The notes: a model not told the origin generated them from the sequence alone. Counted from the first letter of the stretch, positions 22,636 to 31,185 are shown. The stretch: 64,000 nucleotides of DNA from Siderastrea siderea (GCA_964030785.1 OZ034968.1:55215730-55279729); one strand, 5' to 3'. Program-made: numbers and translations.

Positions 22636-23331
22636 TTACAAATGAAAGTCTTCCAGTTCCATACGTAATTGATCAATGTTCTCGGGTAGACAGAAGGTGC
22701 GGTTGAATAAGGCTTGAATTTCGGCTCGGGTTTTCTCGTCCACATCCCGGGATCCCAAAATAGCACTGCTTTGATGAAGGGTGGGCTTTTTAGGTCCCCA
22801 AGGAACAAATTGACTGCCAGTGACCAGGGTGGCGGCATTCTCATTGACTTGGTAGTAATGGTCCGAGCGGTACCATGATTGACTGGGGATGTCAAACAGG
22901 TAGACGGGTTTGCCTTGATCCATAGCCAATTGCACAGTCCAACCAGTGCCTCCTTTCACGCGTTTATGATCCGGTTCCAAGATGCCAAAGGCATAGATGG
23001 TATGGGCTTTTTTGGCCAATTGATAATTGCGTTGCAGCAATTGCAAGGTGTAAAAATGACTGGGCATTTGTTTGCCTAGTTTCTCAGCCGCCTGGTGAAG
23101 ATGGGGGTTGGCCAGCATCAGGACTTCCACGGTAGAAGGGGTGATGAAAGTGGCTCGAGGATGGTTCGGGGGGACCAGGACTTCTAGTTGCATCCCAAAG
23201 TGTTTGGCATGTTCTTCCACGAGGGCATCCGTACCTTTGGCTCCCCCTGTGTAGACCACATGGCCATGACCCACTTGCAGTTCCAAGGCACCGAGATCTT
23301 GTTCTCCGATCATGTCAATGTCTGGGGGCAT
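22636..23331 (-). CDS. SLOG-fold protein (DprA/YspA/LOG-like)
   Basis: 231 residues from the ATG at 23331. The start was chosen because a TTTAAG-type TATA box lies 40 nt upstream and the longer frame begins at TTG. Motifs typical of SLOG Rossmann-like proteins are VVYTGGAKGTDALVEEHA (residues 25-42), LLQRNYQLAKKAHTIYAFG (98-116) and GGTGWTVQLAMDQGKPVYLFD (127-147). A GSRDVD segment sits near the C-terminus. SLOG proteins bind or cleave nucleotides and NAD-like ligands, acting as sensors or enzymes. The ligand here is unknown. It is transcribed divergently from the GRF zinc-finger gene, sharing a promoter region with several CCAAT boxes. SLOG is not a core Polinton function, so this looks like an acquired accessory gene. 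Confidence 0.72.
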   Translation of the reverse strand: MPPDIDMIGEQDLGALELQVGHGHVVYTGGAKGTDALVEEHAKHFGMQLEVLVPPNHPRATFITPSTVEVLMLANPHLHQAAEKLGKQMPSHFYTLQLLQRNYQLAKKAHTIYAFGILEPDHKRVKGGTGWTVQLAMDQGKPVYLFDIPSQSWYRSDHYYQVNENAATLVTGSQFVPWGPKKPTLHQSSAILGSRDVDEKTRAEIQALFNRTFCLPENIDQLRMELEDFHL

Positions 23332-23369
23332 GGCTTTTGAGAATGAAGATCTAGAGACCAAGGGACCGT

Positions 23370-23378
23370 CTTAAATAG
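23370..23378 (-). promoter_or_regulatory. TATA-like box of the SLOG gene
   Basis: Minus-strand CTATTTAAG, 39-47 nt upstream of the SLOG ATG. GACCAAT boxes at about 23387, 23430 and 23475 lie between this promoter and the one at 23501. Confidence 0.5.
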
Positions 23379-23500
23379 GGACAACGGACCAATGGGAAGA
23401 CAAGAGGTCCTTATTTGGATTGAACAAGCTGACCAATGGGAAGATAACAAGTCCTTATATGGGTAGGATAAGCTGACCAATGACAGTCAAGGGTCTAAGG

Positions 23501-23507
23501 TATAAAA
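23501..23507 (+). promoter_or_regulatory. TATA box of the GRF zinc-finger gene
   Basis: TATAAAA, 45 nt before the ATG at 23546. Confidence 0.65.
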
Positions 23508-23545
23508 AGGCATGGTCGGTAGGGGTGACATCAGCCTTGAGTACG

Positions 23546-24505
23546 ATGTCTGTCGATCGGAAGAGAAAGCCAAGCGTACACCCTGCGGGGAAGAAGAAGA
23601 AGAAGAGCATTCAACATATGACGCCCGTGGACTGTGATCCTGTGGTGTGCGACGTGGTGGAAGACACCCGAGCTGCGGTGGAAGACATGATGAAAGAATT
23701 GAATGACATGGTAGACCCAACGCTTGAATTCCCCCCTGAATACATGGTGGCAGAAGGCCAAGACCCAAGTCCACCTCCATTTCCGGATGACAATGATGGG
23801 TTGAAAAGAATGGTGAGAATGGCAACGATCTTTCAAAGCCCTGGGTTTCAAAACCCCAAACCTGGTCCCCCTACCAGTTCAGTGGACACTATGGTATGTC
23901 CTTACCATGAGGTGCGTTTGGAGGCCCGAGAATCTCAAAAGGGATGGAAGTATGTGAAATGTCCCATGCAACCGTGTTTGTTGTTTTGTGGACAAGATCA
24001 AGTTCTGGAGTATATGAAAGCCGTGTATAGTCAACCTCATGTAGAAGTGTTGGACATGTGGGGTGGTTTACAATGCTTTTGCCGTGAACCCGCCACGCTT
24101 CAACAGAGTCATTCGACCCAGAACCCCGATCGGTTGTTTCTGACTTGTTCCAAGAAAACGTGTGGCTTCTTCCGATGGGCCGATCAACCCTTGGGTCCCA
24201 AGTACTGGACGTGGTTTCATGACAACCCTCCCAAAAAAGCCGACCAACAAGCTGAAGCACCCACCCGTGATGCTCAAGGATATCCCCTGCGTGGAGTAGA
24301 CATCCCTGGCCCTCCAGTCCGAAGGAAAGAGGATCGGCCCTTGACAGACTATGAGAAACAATTGTTACGAGAAATTCAAGATCTCAAGAACCGTCAAGAA
24401 ATGATGGTAGCCCCGGCACCACCACCCCCCAAGTACAGTGACAGTGTGGAGAACTGGCAGAAAGGTCTAGAGACCATTAGTTGCGGCCGTCTAGGTCTCT
24501 TTTAA
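23546..24505 (+). CDS. Zinc-finger protein with GRF-type domain
   Basis: 319 residues from the ATG at 23546. A basic Lys stretch near the N-terminus looks like a nuclear localisation signal, followed by a Pro/acidic linker. Residues about 117-150 hold a Cys/His cluster (CPYH...KCPMQPCLLFCG). Residues about 175-213 match the GRF zinc finger: CFCREP, then NPDRLFLTC, then CGFFRWAD. The C-terminus is charged and Pro-rich. GRF fingers bind single-stranded DNA or RNA 3' ends and occur in topoisomerase III and APE2. A role in replication or integration is inferred. The stop abuts the next ATG directly. Confidence 0.7.
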   Translation: MSVDRKRKPSVHPAGKKKKKSIQHMTPVDCDPVVCDVVEDTRAAVEDMMKELNDMVDPTLEFPPEYMVAEGQDPSPPPFPDDNDGLKRMVRMATIFQSPGFQNPKPGPPTSSVDTMVCPYHEVRLEARESQKGWKYVKCPMQPCLLFCGQDQVLEYMKAVYSQPHVEVLDMWGGLQCFCREPATLQQSHSTQNPDRLFLTCSKKTCGFFRWADQPLGPKYWTWFHDNPPKKADQQAEAPTRDAQGYPLRGVDIPGPPVRRKEDRPLTDYEKQLLREIQDLKNRQEMMVAPAPPPPKYSDSVENWQKGLETISCGRLGLF

Positions 24506-24904
24506 ATGAGAGAACGAATAAAATTTTTTATCAATGTCACCGTGGAGTCTGTATGTGATGCGTGGGAGTCTGTCTTGTCCCTGGGGCAATGGCAATGTCA
24601 TCAAACCCTTTGCCAAGTCTTATATGATCACCAACCCGGGTCCCAAATCCCCATACCCCCTTGTCCCGAGGACACGCATCCTCTCCACCTCTTTGAAGAA
24701 ACCCATGTGGACTGCAACCTATATCGATGGGTGGTGTTTGTCTTATGGTTAAAAGCTCACCCAGAGGCATGGCGATGGTATCGAATCATTCAAAAGCAGC
24801 ATCCCCACACGGTCCCCACCATATCGACCTTATGGGGTGAATGCCAAAAAGTATGGCCCCTCGAAAGAGAACCCAACGCTGGAGTTCGTCGTCCTCATGG
24901 TTGA
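24506..24904 (+). CDS. Small Cys/Trp-rich Polinton ORF
   Basis: 132 residues; the ATG immediately follows the upstream TAA, and the ORF overlaps the integrase start by 64 nt. It has six Cys residues and a helical WVVFVLWLKAHPEAWRWY segment. No family was recognised. It may be a distinct protein, or part of the integrase leader if spliced. Confidence 0.5.
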   Translation: MRERIKFFINVTVESVCDAWESVLSLGQWQCHQTLCQVLYDHQPGSQIPIPPCPEDTHPLHLFEETHVDCNLYRWVVFVLWLKAHPEAWRWYRIIQKQHPHTVPTISTLWGECQKVWPLEREPNAGVRRPHG

Positions 24905-26016
24905 AGAAAACCAAACGCCCTGTGTCGTCAACGAAGAAGAAGGCCAATGTCTCGCAACAATGGTTAAACCGTTACCATGATCCTCGTGCCCCGGGGAGTT
25001 TAGGTGGGGTGCAACGATTTGCTAAAGCCCAGGGTCTCCCTTTGAAAAAAGCCCAACGGGTGTTGGAACAGGATGTGGGTTACACCTTGCATAAACCCCG
25101 ACGTCGTCGTTTTGCTACCTTACCCGTGATCGTAGGGGGCTTGGATGATCAATGGACCGCGGATTTAGTGGAAGTGCAACGTTTGGCCAAACATAATCGG
25201 GGTATACGCTACTTGTTGACGGTCGTGGATGTCTTGTCCAAGTACGCGTGGGTCGAACCGTTGAAAACCAAAACCGGCGTGGCCCTCGTGAAAGCCTTTG
25301 AGAAGATTGTGAGACAAGGAGGACGTCACCCGAATCGATTGCAAACGGATCGAGGGAAAGAATTTTATAATCGGACCTTTCAACGATGGGTCGACGAGCA
25401 AGACATCAATCATTTTTCGACCGAAGGGGATGCCAAAGCCAGTGTGGTGGAACGATTTAACCGCACCTTGAAAGAACGGTTGTACCGTTATTTGACCGCG
25501 GCCAACACGTTGAAATTTGACGATGTCTTACCCGAGTTGGTGCAAGGCTATAATGCCACCCGTCATCGAAGTATTGGTATGCCCCCCGAAAACGTGACGT
25601 GGGACAACGAAGAAGCCGTGTGGAAACGATTGTACAGCAAACGATTGAAAGGCTACAAAAAACCCCAATTGAAGGTGGGGGATCATGTCCGTCTCAATAC
25701 GATTCATCGTACCTTTGAAAAAGGGTATTTACCCGGTTGGACCGAAGAAGTGTTTGTGGTGCATCGTGTGGTCCCTGGCCCTGTCCCCACGTATAAGATT
25801 CGCGAATGGGATGAGACCCCCGCCCAAGGTACATTTTATGAAGAGGATTTACAAAAAGTCCATGTGTCCGAGGTGTTTCGGATCGAGAAGGTACTTAAGC
25901 GACAAAAAGGTCGTTGGTTGGTCAAGTGGAAAGGGTGGCCCGACAAGTACAATAGTTGGATTGCTCGTGGAGACGTGACATCCCTTCGACCCCGCAAACG
26001 ACGCCGACGCCGCTAA
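24841..26016 (+). CDS. INT: Retroviral-type DDE integrase with chromodomain
   Basis: 391 residues. A basic N-terminal region precedes the catalytic core, with Asp108 (WTADLVEV), Asp170 (LQTDRGKEF) and Glu204 (SVVERFNRT); D170 to E204 are separated by 33 residues. The NATRHRSIGMPPE segment is typical of the rve fold. Residues about 341-380 form a chromodomain (EKVLKRQKGRWLVKWKGW), followed by a basic tail. It joins element ends to host DNA, giving the 6-bp duplication seen here. The chromodomain suggests targeting to methylated histone tails. All three catalytic residues are intact. Confidence 0.93.
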   Translation: MPKSMAPRKRTQRWSSSSSWLKKTKRPVSSTKKKANVSQQWLNRYHDPRAPGSLGGVQRFAKAQGLPLKKAQRVLEQDVGYTLHKPRRRRFATLPVIVGGLDDQWTADLVEVQRLAKHNRGIRYLLTVVDVLSKYAWVEPLKTKTGVALVKAFEKIVRQGGRHPNRLQTDRGKEFYNRTFQRWVDEQDINHFSTEGDAKASVVERFNRTLKERLYRYLTAANTLKFDDVLPELVQGYNATRHRSIGMPPENVTWDNEEAVWKRLYSKRLKGYKKPQLKVGDHVRLNTIHRTFEKGYLPGWTEEVFVVHRVVPGPVPTYKIREWDETPAQGTFYEEDLQKVHVSEVFRIEKVLKRQKGRWLVKWKGWPDKYNSWIARGDVTSLRPRKRRRRR

Positions 26017-26020
26017 AACA

Positions 26021-27061
26021 ATGACATTGGTGCCCAATTCTTCGTTTTACGTGACGTTGATGAGTCATGCGAGTACCAAAGAGTTTCCTGGGAACAAGAG
26101 TCATCATTTCAGAAACCGATTGCCTAAACCCATCCGATTTGTGGGACGAGGATGGATGGTGGGTATGGTGAGTTTATCCTTACCGACCATTCCGGTGGTA
26201 GCGGAAGAAGGAGGCGTGGGTGATTCCCATCCTCTGTTGTACGTACGATGGCACGAACGGGTGTATGCCCAAGACGATCAAGGGGACGATCGATGGTGGC
26301 ATCAACGACGCGAACTCTTTGTGTACGGACGAGATATGAGAAAGGAGATGGCCTCGTCGACGGGATCGCACTTTTTTCATCAATTGGTGTACCGTTACGT
26401 GCAAGCCCGTGCCAAACAAACCGAACCCAAAAACAAATGGGCCGAGGACAATGGCGTCAAATTATACCCGACCTTTGAATGGACCTCCGAAGGGGATTTG
26501 GTGTTGAATACCACCAATGTGGATTACAAACGACAAGTGGCACGCGTGGAATGGGGCAGAACCTTGGCGCTGAGAATGGGATGGATTGAACAAGTGTCCC
26601 CCGGCCAGTATCGATTGGGTCCGAATCTCTTGCAAGAATTTCATTCGGACTCCATTCCCATTCCGTCCGATGTCCTGGATGGCAGCAACAAGCCCGCCTT
26701 TTGGAAAGTGGATGGGGATTATCTGAACTTGAGTATGACGTGTAATTGGCGGTTTGTGAATTTGAACCAGACCTTTCGTCCCTCGTTGGAATTTCCCTCG
26801 ACACGTCCTTTGCACGTGTATTGTGATGTAGGGACCAGCAGCATGGTAGGGGGTCGTATCACCGATCTCTTACGAGAAATCAAGTACCAGCCTCAAAACA
26901 CCACCCACTTTGAACCTCGACATATTCAATATATCCCAGTACGCAACGAAGTGGTGGAAATCGTCGAAACCCAGATGGCCGAAACCAATGGGGATCTGGT
27001 GAGATTTGGTGAAGGGCGTACCCTCCTGACCCTCCACTTTAAAAGGGAAGTGGTGGTGTGA
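26021..27061 (+). CDS. Beta-rich structural protein, paralogue 1 (minor capsid candidate)
   Basis: 346 residues; the ATG is 4 nt after the integrase stop. The N-terminus SFYVTLMSHASTKEFPGN, then FRNRLPKPIRFVGRGWMVGM, matches that of the next gene. So do LLQEFHSDSIPIPSD, LHVYCDVG and FGEGRTLLTLHFKR near the C-terminus. The protein is beta-strand rich with no catalytic motif. Proteins with this FYVTLPS-type start accompany Polinton capsid genes. Assignment as the penton/minor-capsid (PY-like) protein is inference from position upstream of the major capsid gene. Confidence 0.65.
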   Translation: MTLVPNSSFYVTLMSHASTKEFPGNKSHHFRNRLPKPIRFVGRGWMVGMVSLSLPTIPVVAEEGGVGDSHPLLYVRWHERVYAQDDQGDDRWWHQRRELFVYGRDMRKEMASSTGSHFFHQLVYRYVQARAKQTEPKNKWAEDNGVKLYPTFEWTSEGDLVLNTTNVDYKRQVARVEWGRTLALRMGWIEQVSPGQYRLGPNLLQEFHSDSIPIPSDVLDGSNKPAFWKVDGDYLNLSMTCNWRFVNLNQTFRPSLEFPSTRPLHVYCDVGTSSMVGGRITDLLREIKYQPQNTTHFEPRHIQYIPVRNEVVEIVETQMAETNGDLVRFGEGRTLLTLHFKREVVV

Positions 27062-27075
27062 AGAAGAAAGACAAC

Positions 27076-28125
27076 ATGTCGTTCTACGTGACGTTACCGA
27101 GTCATGCCAACCGACGTGAATTTCCCAACAACCAACCTAATTCCTTCAAGATTCGTTTACCTCAACCGTTACAGCTCACGGGAGGTGGATGGCAAGTGGG
27201 GTTGAGTGCCATTTCCTTACCGGATGCTCGCGTCAATTTGTATGAGTTGGTGAAGAAAAATGGGTACGTCATGGGGGTGTCCTGGGGCCAAACTTATCCC
27301 AAACCGGGTGGAAAAGACGAGGAAATGACCTCGCGAGTAGACACCGCGCGAAGCATCATCAATGACGTCCAAGATTTGGATTGGGTGGTGGATGGCGTGA
27401 GTTTCATGAAAGCCATCATTACTCACTTGGAACAACAACGTATGGAAATGGCCATTCAAGGGGGTCGGTTTACCAATGATCAAGGCAAACACACCTACGT
27501 CAAGTTCAAGTGGGAAGGTGAGGATCTGCTCATCGACAACACCAATATCTGTCATTGCGGCACCGACACGCCAGCCCTGACCATCTACACCAAGTTGGCG
27601 CTCAAGATGGGATGGTTACGTAAAATTGACAGTGTATTGATGTTGGGACCCAACTTACAACAAGAATTCATGGGGGATCAAATCCCCAACATGACAAAAC
27701 CCGCTGGCAACGATTGGAACGATGTGAACGACGATCAGAGCAAACCGGTCTTTTGGACGGTGCGTTCGTTTTTACCGGATTATTTACAATTGAGTATGAG
27801 TTGTAGTTGGCGTTTCACCAACTTGAATGTAGCATTTCGTTCCGTGGTGGGTGAACCCACACGATCGTTGCACGTGTACTCCGACGTGGCAGGCAGCACG
27901 GTGGTGGGCAATCGCGTGACTGATTTGTTACGTGAAATCCAGTACAAGCGAGAAGCACGCGGCAACCTGTATTTTGAACCGTTACACATTCAATACATGT
28001 CTCTTCGTAACGAGGTGGTGGAAATGATTCACGTTCAAGTGGCTGAAACCATTGGTAGAGGAGGAGACTTGGTCAAGTTTGGTGAAGGTCATACCATTGT
28101 CACGTTACACTTCAAAAAGACATAA
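27076..28125 (+). CDS. Beta-rich structural protein, paralogue 2 (minor capsid candidate)
   Basis: 349 residues from the ATG at 27076; the upstream GTG in frame is rejected. A TTTAAAAGG TATA-like box lies 37 nt upstream, inside the previous gene. It shares the FYVTLPSHAN...FPNN N-terminus, the RLPQPLQLTGGGWQVGLSAISLPD block, a LHVYSDVAGS segment and the C-terminal KFGEGHTIVTLHFKK with its neighbour. The middle third is diverged. A tandem duplication followed by divergence suggests two related capsid or fibre subunits. Confidence 0.65.
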   Translation: MSFYVTLPSHANRREFPNNQPNSFKIRLPQPLQLTGGGWQVGLSAISLPDARVNLYELVKKNGYVMGVSWGQTYPKPGGKDEEMTSRVDTARSIINDVQDLDWVVDGVSFMKAIITHLEQQRMEMAIQGGRFTNDQGKHTYVKFKWEGEDLLIDNTNICHCGTDTPALTIYTKLALKMGWLRKIDSVLMLGPNLQQEFMGDQIPNMTKPAGNDWNDVNDDQSKPVFWTVRSFLPDYLQLSMSCSWRFTNLNVAFRSVVGEPTRSLHVYSDVAGSTVVGNRVTDLLREIQYKREARGNLYFEPLHIQYMSLRNEVVEMIHVQVAETIGRGGDLVKFGEGHTIVTLHFKKT

Positions 28126-28158
28126 AAAAGAGAGACGAGAAGGGAACCCAAATCAATC

Positions 28159-28389
28159 ATGCCTCCGAAACGACGACGACGACGGCGACGACCACAGCGT
28201 CCACAAGCGGGGGAAGGGGTCAACGCAGTGATTGCCGGGATTCCTAAGGCCGCTTGGTCCATCACCAAAGGGGTAGAAAAGTTAGCCAAAAAGAATTACC
28301 TAAGATCAACGAAGAAACGTATGGAAGAAATGCGAAGTGGGAAACGCAAACGGTGGGCGGGGGAATCGTTTACGTGCAACGTCATGTGA
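28159..28389 (+). CDS. Small Arg-rich Polinton protein 1
   Basis: 76 residues starting MPPKRRRRRRR, then Pro/Gln, then an amphipathic helix (VNAVIAGIPKAAWSITKGVEKLAKK) and a basic tail. A CATAAAAAA box at 28121 overlaps the previous stop codon. It resembles adenovirus-style DNA-condensing or membrane-active minor proteins in composition only. Contains AGEG rather than the QRGG of its relatives. Confidence 0.6.
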   Translation: MPPKRRRRRRRPQRPQAGEGVNAVIAGIPKAAWSITKGVEKLAKKNYLRSTKKRMEEMRSGKRKRWAGESFTCNVM

Positions 28390-28390
28390 G

Positions 28391-28398
28391 TATAAAAA
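28391..28398 (+). promoter_or_regulatory. TATA box of the 28428 gene
   Basis: TATAAAAA, 37 nt before the ATG. Confidence 0.6.
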
Positions 28399-28427
28399 GA
28401 AAACAAGGGTTGTGAAAACAAACAAAG

Positions 28428-28613
28428 ATGCCCAAGACAAGAGTGCGTCGAATGAGACGAAGAAGAAGGCAACGAGGGGGTCTCTTGCCCCTGGCCGCCC
28501 TCATTCCAGCCTTGATCGCTGGAGGAAAAGCTGTGGCGTTGGGTGCCGCAAGTGGTGCCGCGAGTTACGGGGCTAAAAAAGGGTTGGAAGCCGCTTTTCG
28601 GAAAAAACGATGA
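28428..28613 (+). CDS. Small Arg-rich protein with QRGG motif and hydrophobic helix
   Basis: 61 residues. An Arg-rich start leads to RRQRGG, followed by the hydrophobic Ala/Gly/Leu segment LLPLAALIPALIAGG and a basic tail. The QRGG is a plausible processing site for the element's adenain-like protease. Closest relative in the window is the 54-residue protein at 33911, which shares the order RRRQRGG, hydrophobic, GKAVAL. Confidence 0.65.
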   Translation: MPKTRVRRMRRRRRQRGGLLPLAALIPALIAGGKAVALGAASGAASYGAKKGLEAAFRKKR

Positions 28614-28616
28614 CGG

Positions 28617-28625
28617 TATAAAAAG
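28617..28625 (+). promoter_or_regulatory. TATA box of the 28681 gene
   Basis: TATAAAAAG, 64 nt before the ATG. Confidence 0.6.
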
Positions 28626-28680
28626 GGGGTCACGTGAAGCACAGACAAAAACGTTTATCCCTGGTGAAGAAGAAGACACC

Positions 28681-29007
28681 ATGCGTGGGGGAAGTTTGAC
28701 ACGATTTCGAACCGACGAGTGGTATGATCAACAAGGCAAAGGAGTGATGACGGATCTGATGCGTGGGGGGTTGCAAGGTCTTATAAGGACGCGAAATCCT
28801 TTAAAATTGCCTAGTAATATCAAGAGAGGCTTGGAAACGGGTTTGACACGAGGTATCAAACGCAAAGCCGAAGACGTCCTTAAAAAAGAAATCACCAAAC
28901 AAGCCAAGAAAGCGTTGAGTCATAAGAACGTGAAAGACGCCGTGCGTGTAGCCACTGCCTTATTTCCCAAACAAACCAAACGTGCACGTGATATTTTGGG
29001 AGTGTAA
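28681..29007 (+). CDS. Small basic protein with MRGG motifs
   Basis: 108 residues from the ATG in ACCATG at 28681. The longer frame uses a non-ATG start upstream of a TATA box and is rejected. The sequence begins MRGGS and contains LMRGGLQ near residue 26. Both fit the adenovirus protease consensus (M/I/L)xGG|x. The remainder is Lys/Arg-rich and helical. It may be a core or scaffold protein cleaved on maturation. Confidence 0.6.
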   Translation: MRGGSLTRFRTDEWYDQQGKGVMTDLMRGGLQGLIRTRNPLKLPSNIKRGLETGLTRGIKRKAEDVLKKEITKQAKKALSHKNVKDAVRVATALFPKQTKRARDILGV

Positions 29008-29009
29008 AC

Positions 29010-29240
29010 ATGGAACCCGTGCATTCACGACCTCGACGGATTCGTAGTAATCGAGGGTTGTCTCAATGGGGTGGACTGTATCCGTTTTGGAAACTCATGC
29101 GACGACGACAACGTGGTGGATGGTTAAGTCCCGAGGTCATGAGAGTCCCCGGGTTTGATTTGAGACAACGTTTAGCACGACGACGACGACGCTATAAAAA
29201 CCCCTCACGACGACGACGGGGTACCACTCGACGACGTTAA
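29010..29240 (+). CDS. Arg-rich core-like protein with RRQRGG
   Basis: 76 residues; the ATG is 2 nt after the previous stop. It contains WKLMRRRQRGGWLSPEVM and ends in long Arg runs. It probably condenses DNA in the particle, by composition analogy with adenovirus core proteins. A TATA box for the capsid gene is embedded in its codons at 29193. Confidence 0.6.
   Translation: MEPVHSRPRRIRSNRGLSQWGGLYPFWKLMRRRQRGGWLSPEVMRVPGFDLRQRLARRRRRYKNPSRRRRGTTRRR
29193..29200 (+). promoter_or_regulatory. TATA box of the major capsid gene, inside the upstream ORF
   Basis: TATAAAAA encodes part of a Tyr-Lys-Asn stretch in the preceding gene and lies 43-50 nt before the capsid ATG. Confidence 0.6.
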
Positions 29241-29242
29241 AC

Positions 29243-30643
29243 ATGCCTGACGTGAGTACACAAACCGCCCCGGCTCACGAGCGTTCCGAAGGGACCGTCA
29301 ACCCTGCCTTACGGATTTTCAAGGTGCCACCGACCGACATTAGCATCAATGCCTATCGCATGGTCACCATTCAACCCACCACCACGGGTATCAATCCCAT
29401 GGAATTCATCATTCCAGGGTTGGACGATTTTGTGGATTTGGGACGCAGTTACTTTACCATGGAATTGAGTTTGAAAAAGCAAGATGCCGGGAACTTGGTG
29501 GCCAATCAGAAATTGTGGCCCGTCAACAATTTGGCCCATTCCATCATCAAACAAATTGACTTGCAGTTGAATGGCACGTTGATCAGTCCACAATCCGACA
29601 CGTATCATTACAAAGCTTACCTAGAAACCTTGCTGAATTATGACCGAGAAGATGGCAAGACCGTGTTAGGACCCCAAGGATGGTTCAATCAAGTGGATTC
29701 CCCACCCCAATGGACCGCCACCAACACAGACTATGCAGGACCTGATGCTGCCTATACCGCTCTCAGTGCCAATCACAAAGGGGCCTTGGCCGCCATGGTA
29801 GCTGAAGTGGTCAAGTATGCTGGAGGTGCCACCCACAGTCTAGTGTTTACCCCGCACTTGGAAGTCTTTCACACTGGCAAACTGTTGGTGCCTGGTATTG
29901 AAATCAAGATGAAATTTCATTTCAACGGCCCCAGCCTGTTTTTGAATGGAGTGGCTCTAGCTGGCCGATTGATGGAAGGGGATGTCAAACTACGGTTTCA
30001 TCGCTGTCAACTGCGTTTGAATGACGCCATCTACCAGAGTATATCTAGCAAAAGACACAATGAAGGAGAAGTGGCGGCTTACCCGACCGTCCGCAGTGAA
30101 ATCCGGACTTTCAGCATGCAAAACAACCTGGTCCGCTTTGATATCCCGAACCTGTTTCAAAACAGAATACCTGACCGATTGATTGTGGGGTTACTGGACA
30201 GCCGTGCCTTCAATGGAGATGTGACCCGAGATCCGTTCTGTTTCCAGAAATTTGGTCTGACGTCCATTAAACAGATTGTCAAAGGAGAAGAATACCCTTA
30301 TGAAACCCTCCAGTTAGTGCACAACAATGGCACCCGAGATAATCTAGGCTACTTCCGTTTTCTGCAAGCCAGTGGTGCTTGGTGTAAAAAGAAAGGCAAT
30401 ATGGTAGAACTGCTGGATTGGGGCCAAGCTAAAAATTGTACCTTGTACATGTTTGACAATGTGGCCAATGGATGTGCTGACAGTCAAAACCTCAACCCCA
30501 AGCAAACGGGCGATTTACAACTGGTGTTGGAATTTGGAGCTGCCCCCGGTGTCAATATAACCGTACTCGTGTATGGAGAATTTGAGAATTTGCTGGAGAT
30601 TGACAGGAACGGAGCCGTGTTGTATAACATTTACCAGCACTAA
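29243..30643 (+). CDS. MCP: Major capsid protein (Polinton hexon, double jelly-roll family)
   Basis: 466 residues; ATG 2 nt after the previous stop. Recognised by the conserved Polinton capsid (F54H12.2-like) blocks PGLDDFVDLGRSYF, NNLAHSIIKQIDLQLNGTLI, YHYKAYLETLLNYDREDGKT and FHFNGPSLFLNG. The C-terminal LQLVLEFGAAPGVNITVLVY then EFENLLEIDRNGAV completes the family pattern. Known members fold as a double jelly-roll like adenovirus hexon and form the icosahedral shell. The ORF is intact and full length, and is followed 2 nt later by the protease gene. Confidence 0.9.
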   Translation: MPDVSTQTAPAHERSEGTVNPALRIFKVPPTDISINAYRMVTIQPTTTGINPMEFIIPGLDDFVDLGRSYFTMELSLKKQDAGNLVANQKLWPVNNLAHSIIKQIDLQLNGTLISPQSDTYHYKAYLETLLNYDREDGKTVLGPQGWFNQVDSPPQWTATNTDYAGPDAAYTALSANHKGALAAMVAEVVKYAGGATHSLVFTPHLEVFHTGKLLVPGIEIKMKFHFNGPSLFLNGVALAGRLMEGDVKLRFHRCQLRLNDAIYQSISSKRHNEGEVAAYPTVRSEIRTFSMQNNLVRFDIPNLFQNRIPDRLIVGLLDSRAFNGDVTRDPFCFQKFGLTSIKQIVKGEEYPYETLQLVHNNGTRDNLGYFRFLQASGAWCKKKGNMVELLDWGQAKNCTLYMFDNVANGCADSQNLNPKQTGDLQLVLEFGAAPGVNITVLVYGEFENLLEIDRNGAVLYNIYQH

Positions 30644-30645
30644 AG

Positions 30646-31185
30646 ATGGAACATGTGGCCTTGAATAATGTGCAATTGGATTATTTAGCCCGAGACGACC
30701 CCCAATTGAACCCTGTCTTTTACGGGACGGTGGCCTGTGATCGTTTACCCAAGAGTCCTGTCAAGACCCAACCCCAAGGGTACATTGTGAATACGGACCC
30801 ACACGATCAACCCGGACAACATTGGTTAGCGGTGTGGACCGATGGAAAGGTGTGTGAAGTCCTGGACAGTTATGCTTTGCCATTGGATACGTACGTGCAA
30901 GCTACCCCGTTACGAGATTGGATTGTCCACCATTGGAAGTATGTGGTGACCAATGGCAAGTCCCTCCAAGCCATTTCAAGCAAGAGTTGTGGTGATTACG
31001 CCTTGTTGTACTTGAAAGCCAAAGCCCGTGGACGAACCTTGCAAGAGTTTTTAAATGAGTTTTCGGATCATGATTATGTAAGCAATGACCATCAAGCGGG
31101 TCAACGCCTTCAACAATTGATTGTAGGTCAAGAAGCCAGATGGTATCAACTTTGTTGTCATCCGTATCATCAATGTAATCATTAA
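30646..31185 (+). CDS. PRO: Adenain-type cysteine maturation protease
   Basis: 179 residues. Catalytic residues visible: His59 (GQHWLAVW), Asp74 (LDSYALPL), Gln108 in the oxyanion region, and Cys115 (SKSCGDYALLYL). Order and spacing fit the C5/C48 (adenovirus protease/Ulp1) fold. It would process capsid and core precursors, and several ORFs here carry matching (M/Q)RGG sites. Adjacent to the capsid gene as in other Polintons. Confidence 0.88.
   Translation: MEHVALNNVQLDYLARDDPQLNPVFYGTVACDRLPKSPVKTQPQGYIVNTDPHDQPGQHWLAVWTDGKVCEVLDSYALPLDTYVQATPLRDWIVHHWKYVVTNGKSLQAISSKSCGDYALLYLKAKARGRTLQEFLNEFSDHDYVSNDHQAGQRLQQLIVGQEARWYQLCCHPYHQCNH

Noticed and set aside
24841..26016. Integrase as part of an LTR retrotransposon
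   Set aside because: No gag, reverse transcriptase, RNase H or LTRs; the surrounding capsid, PolB and inverted repeats place it in the Polinton.
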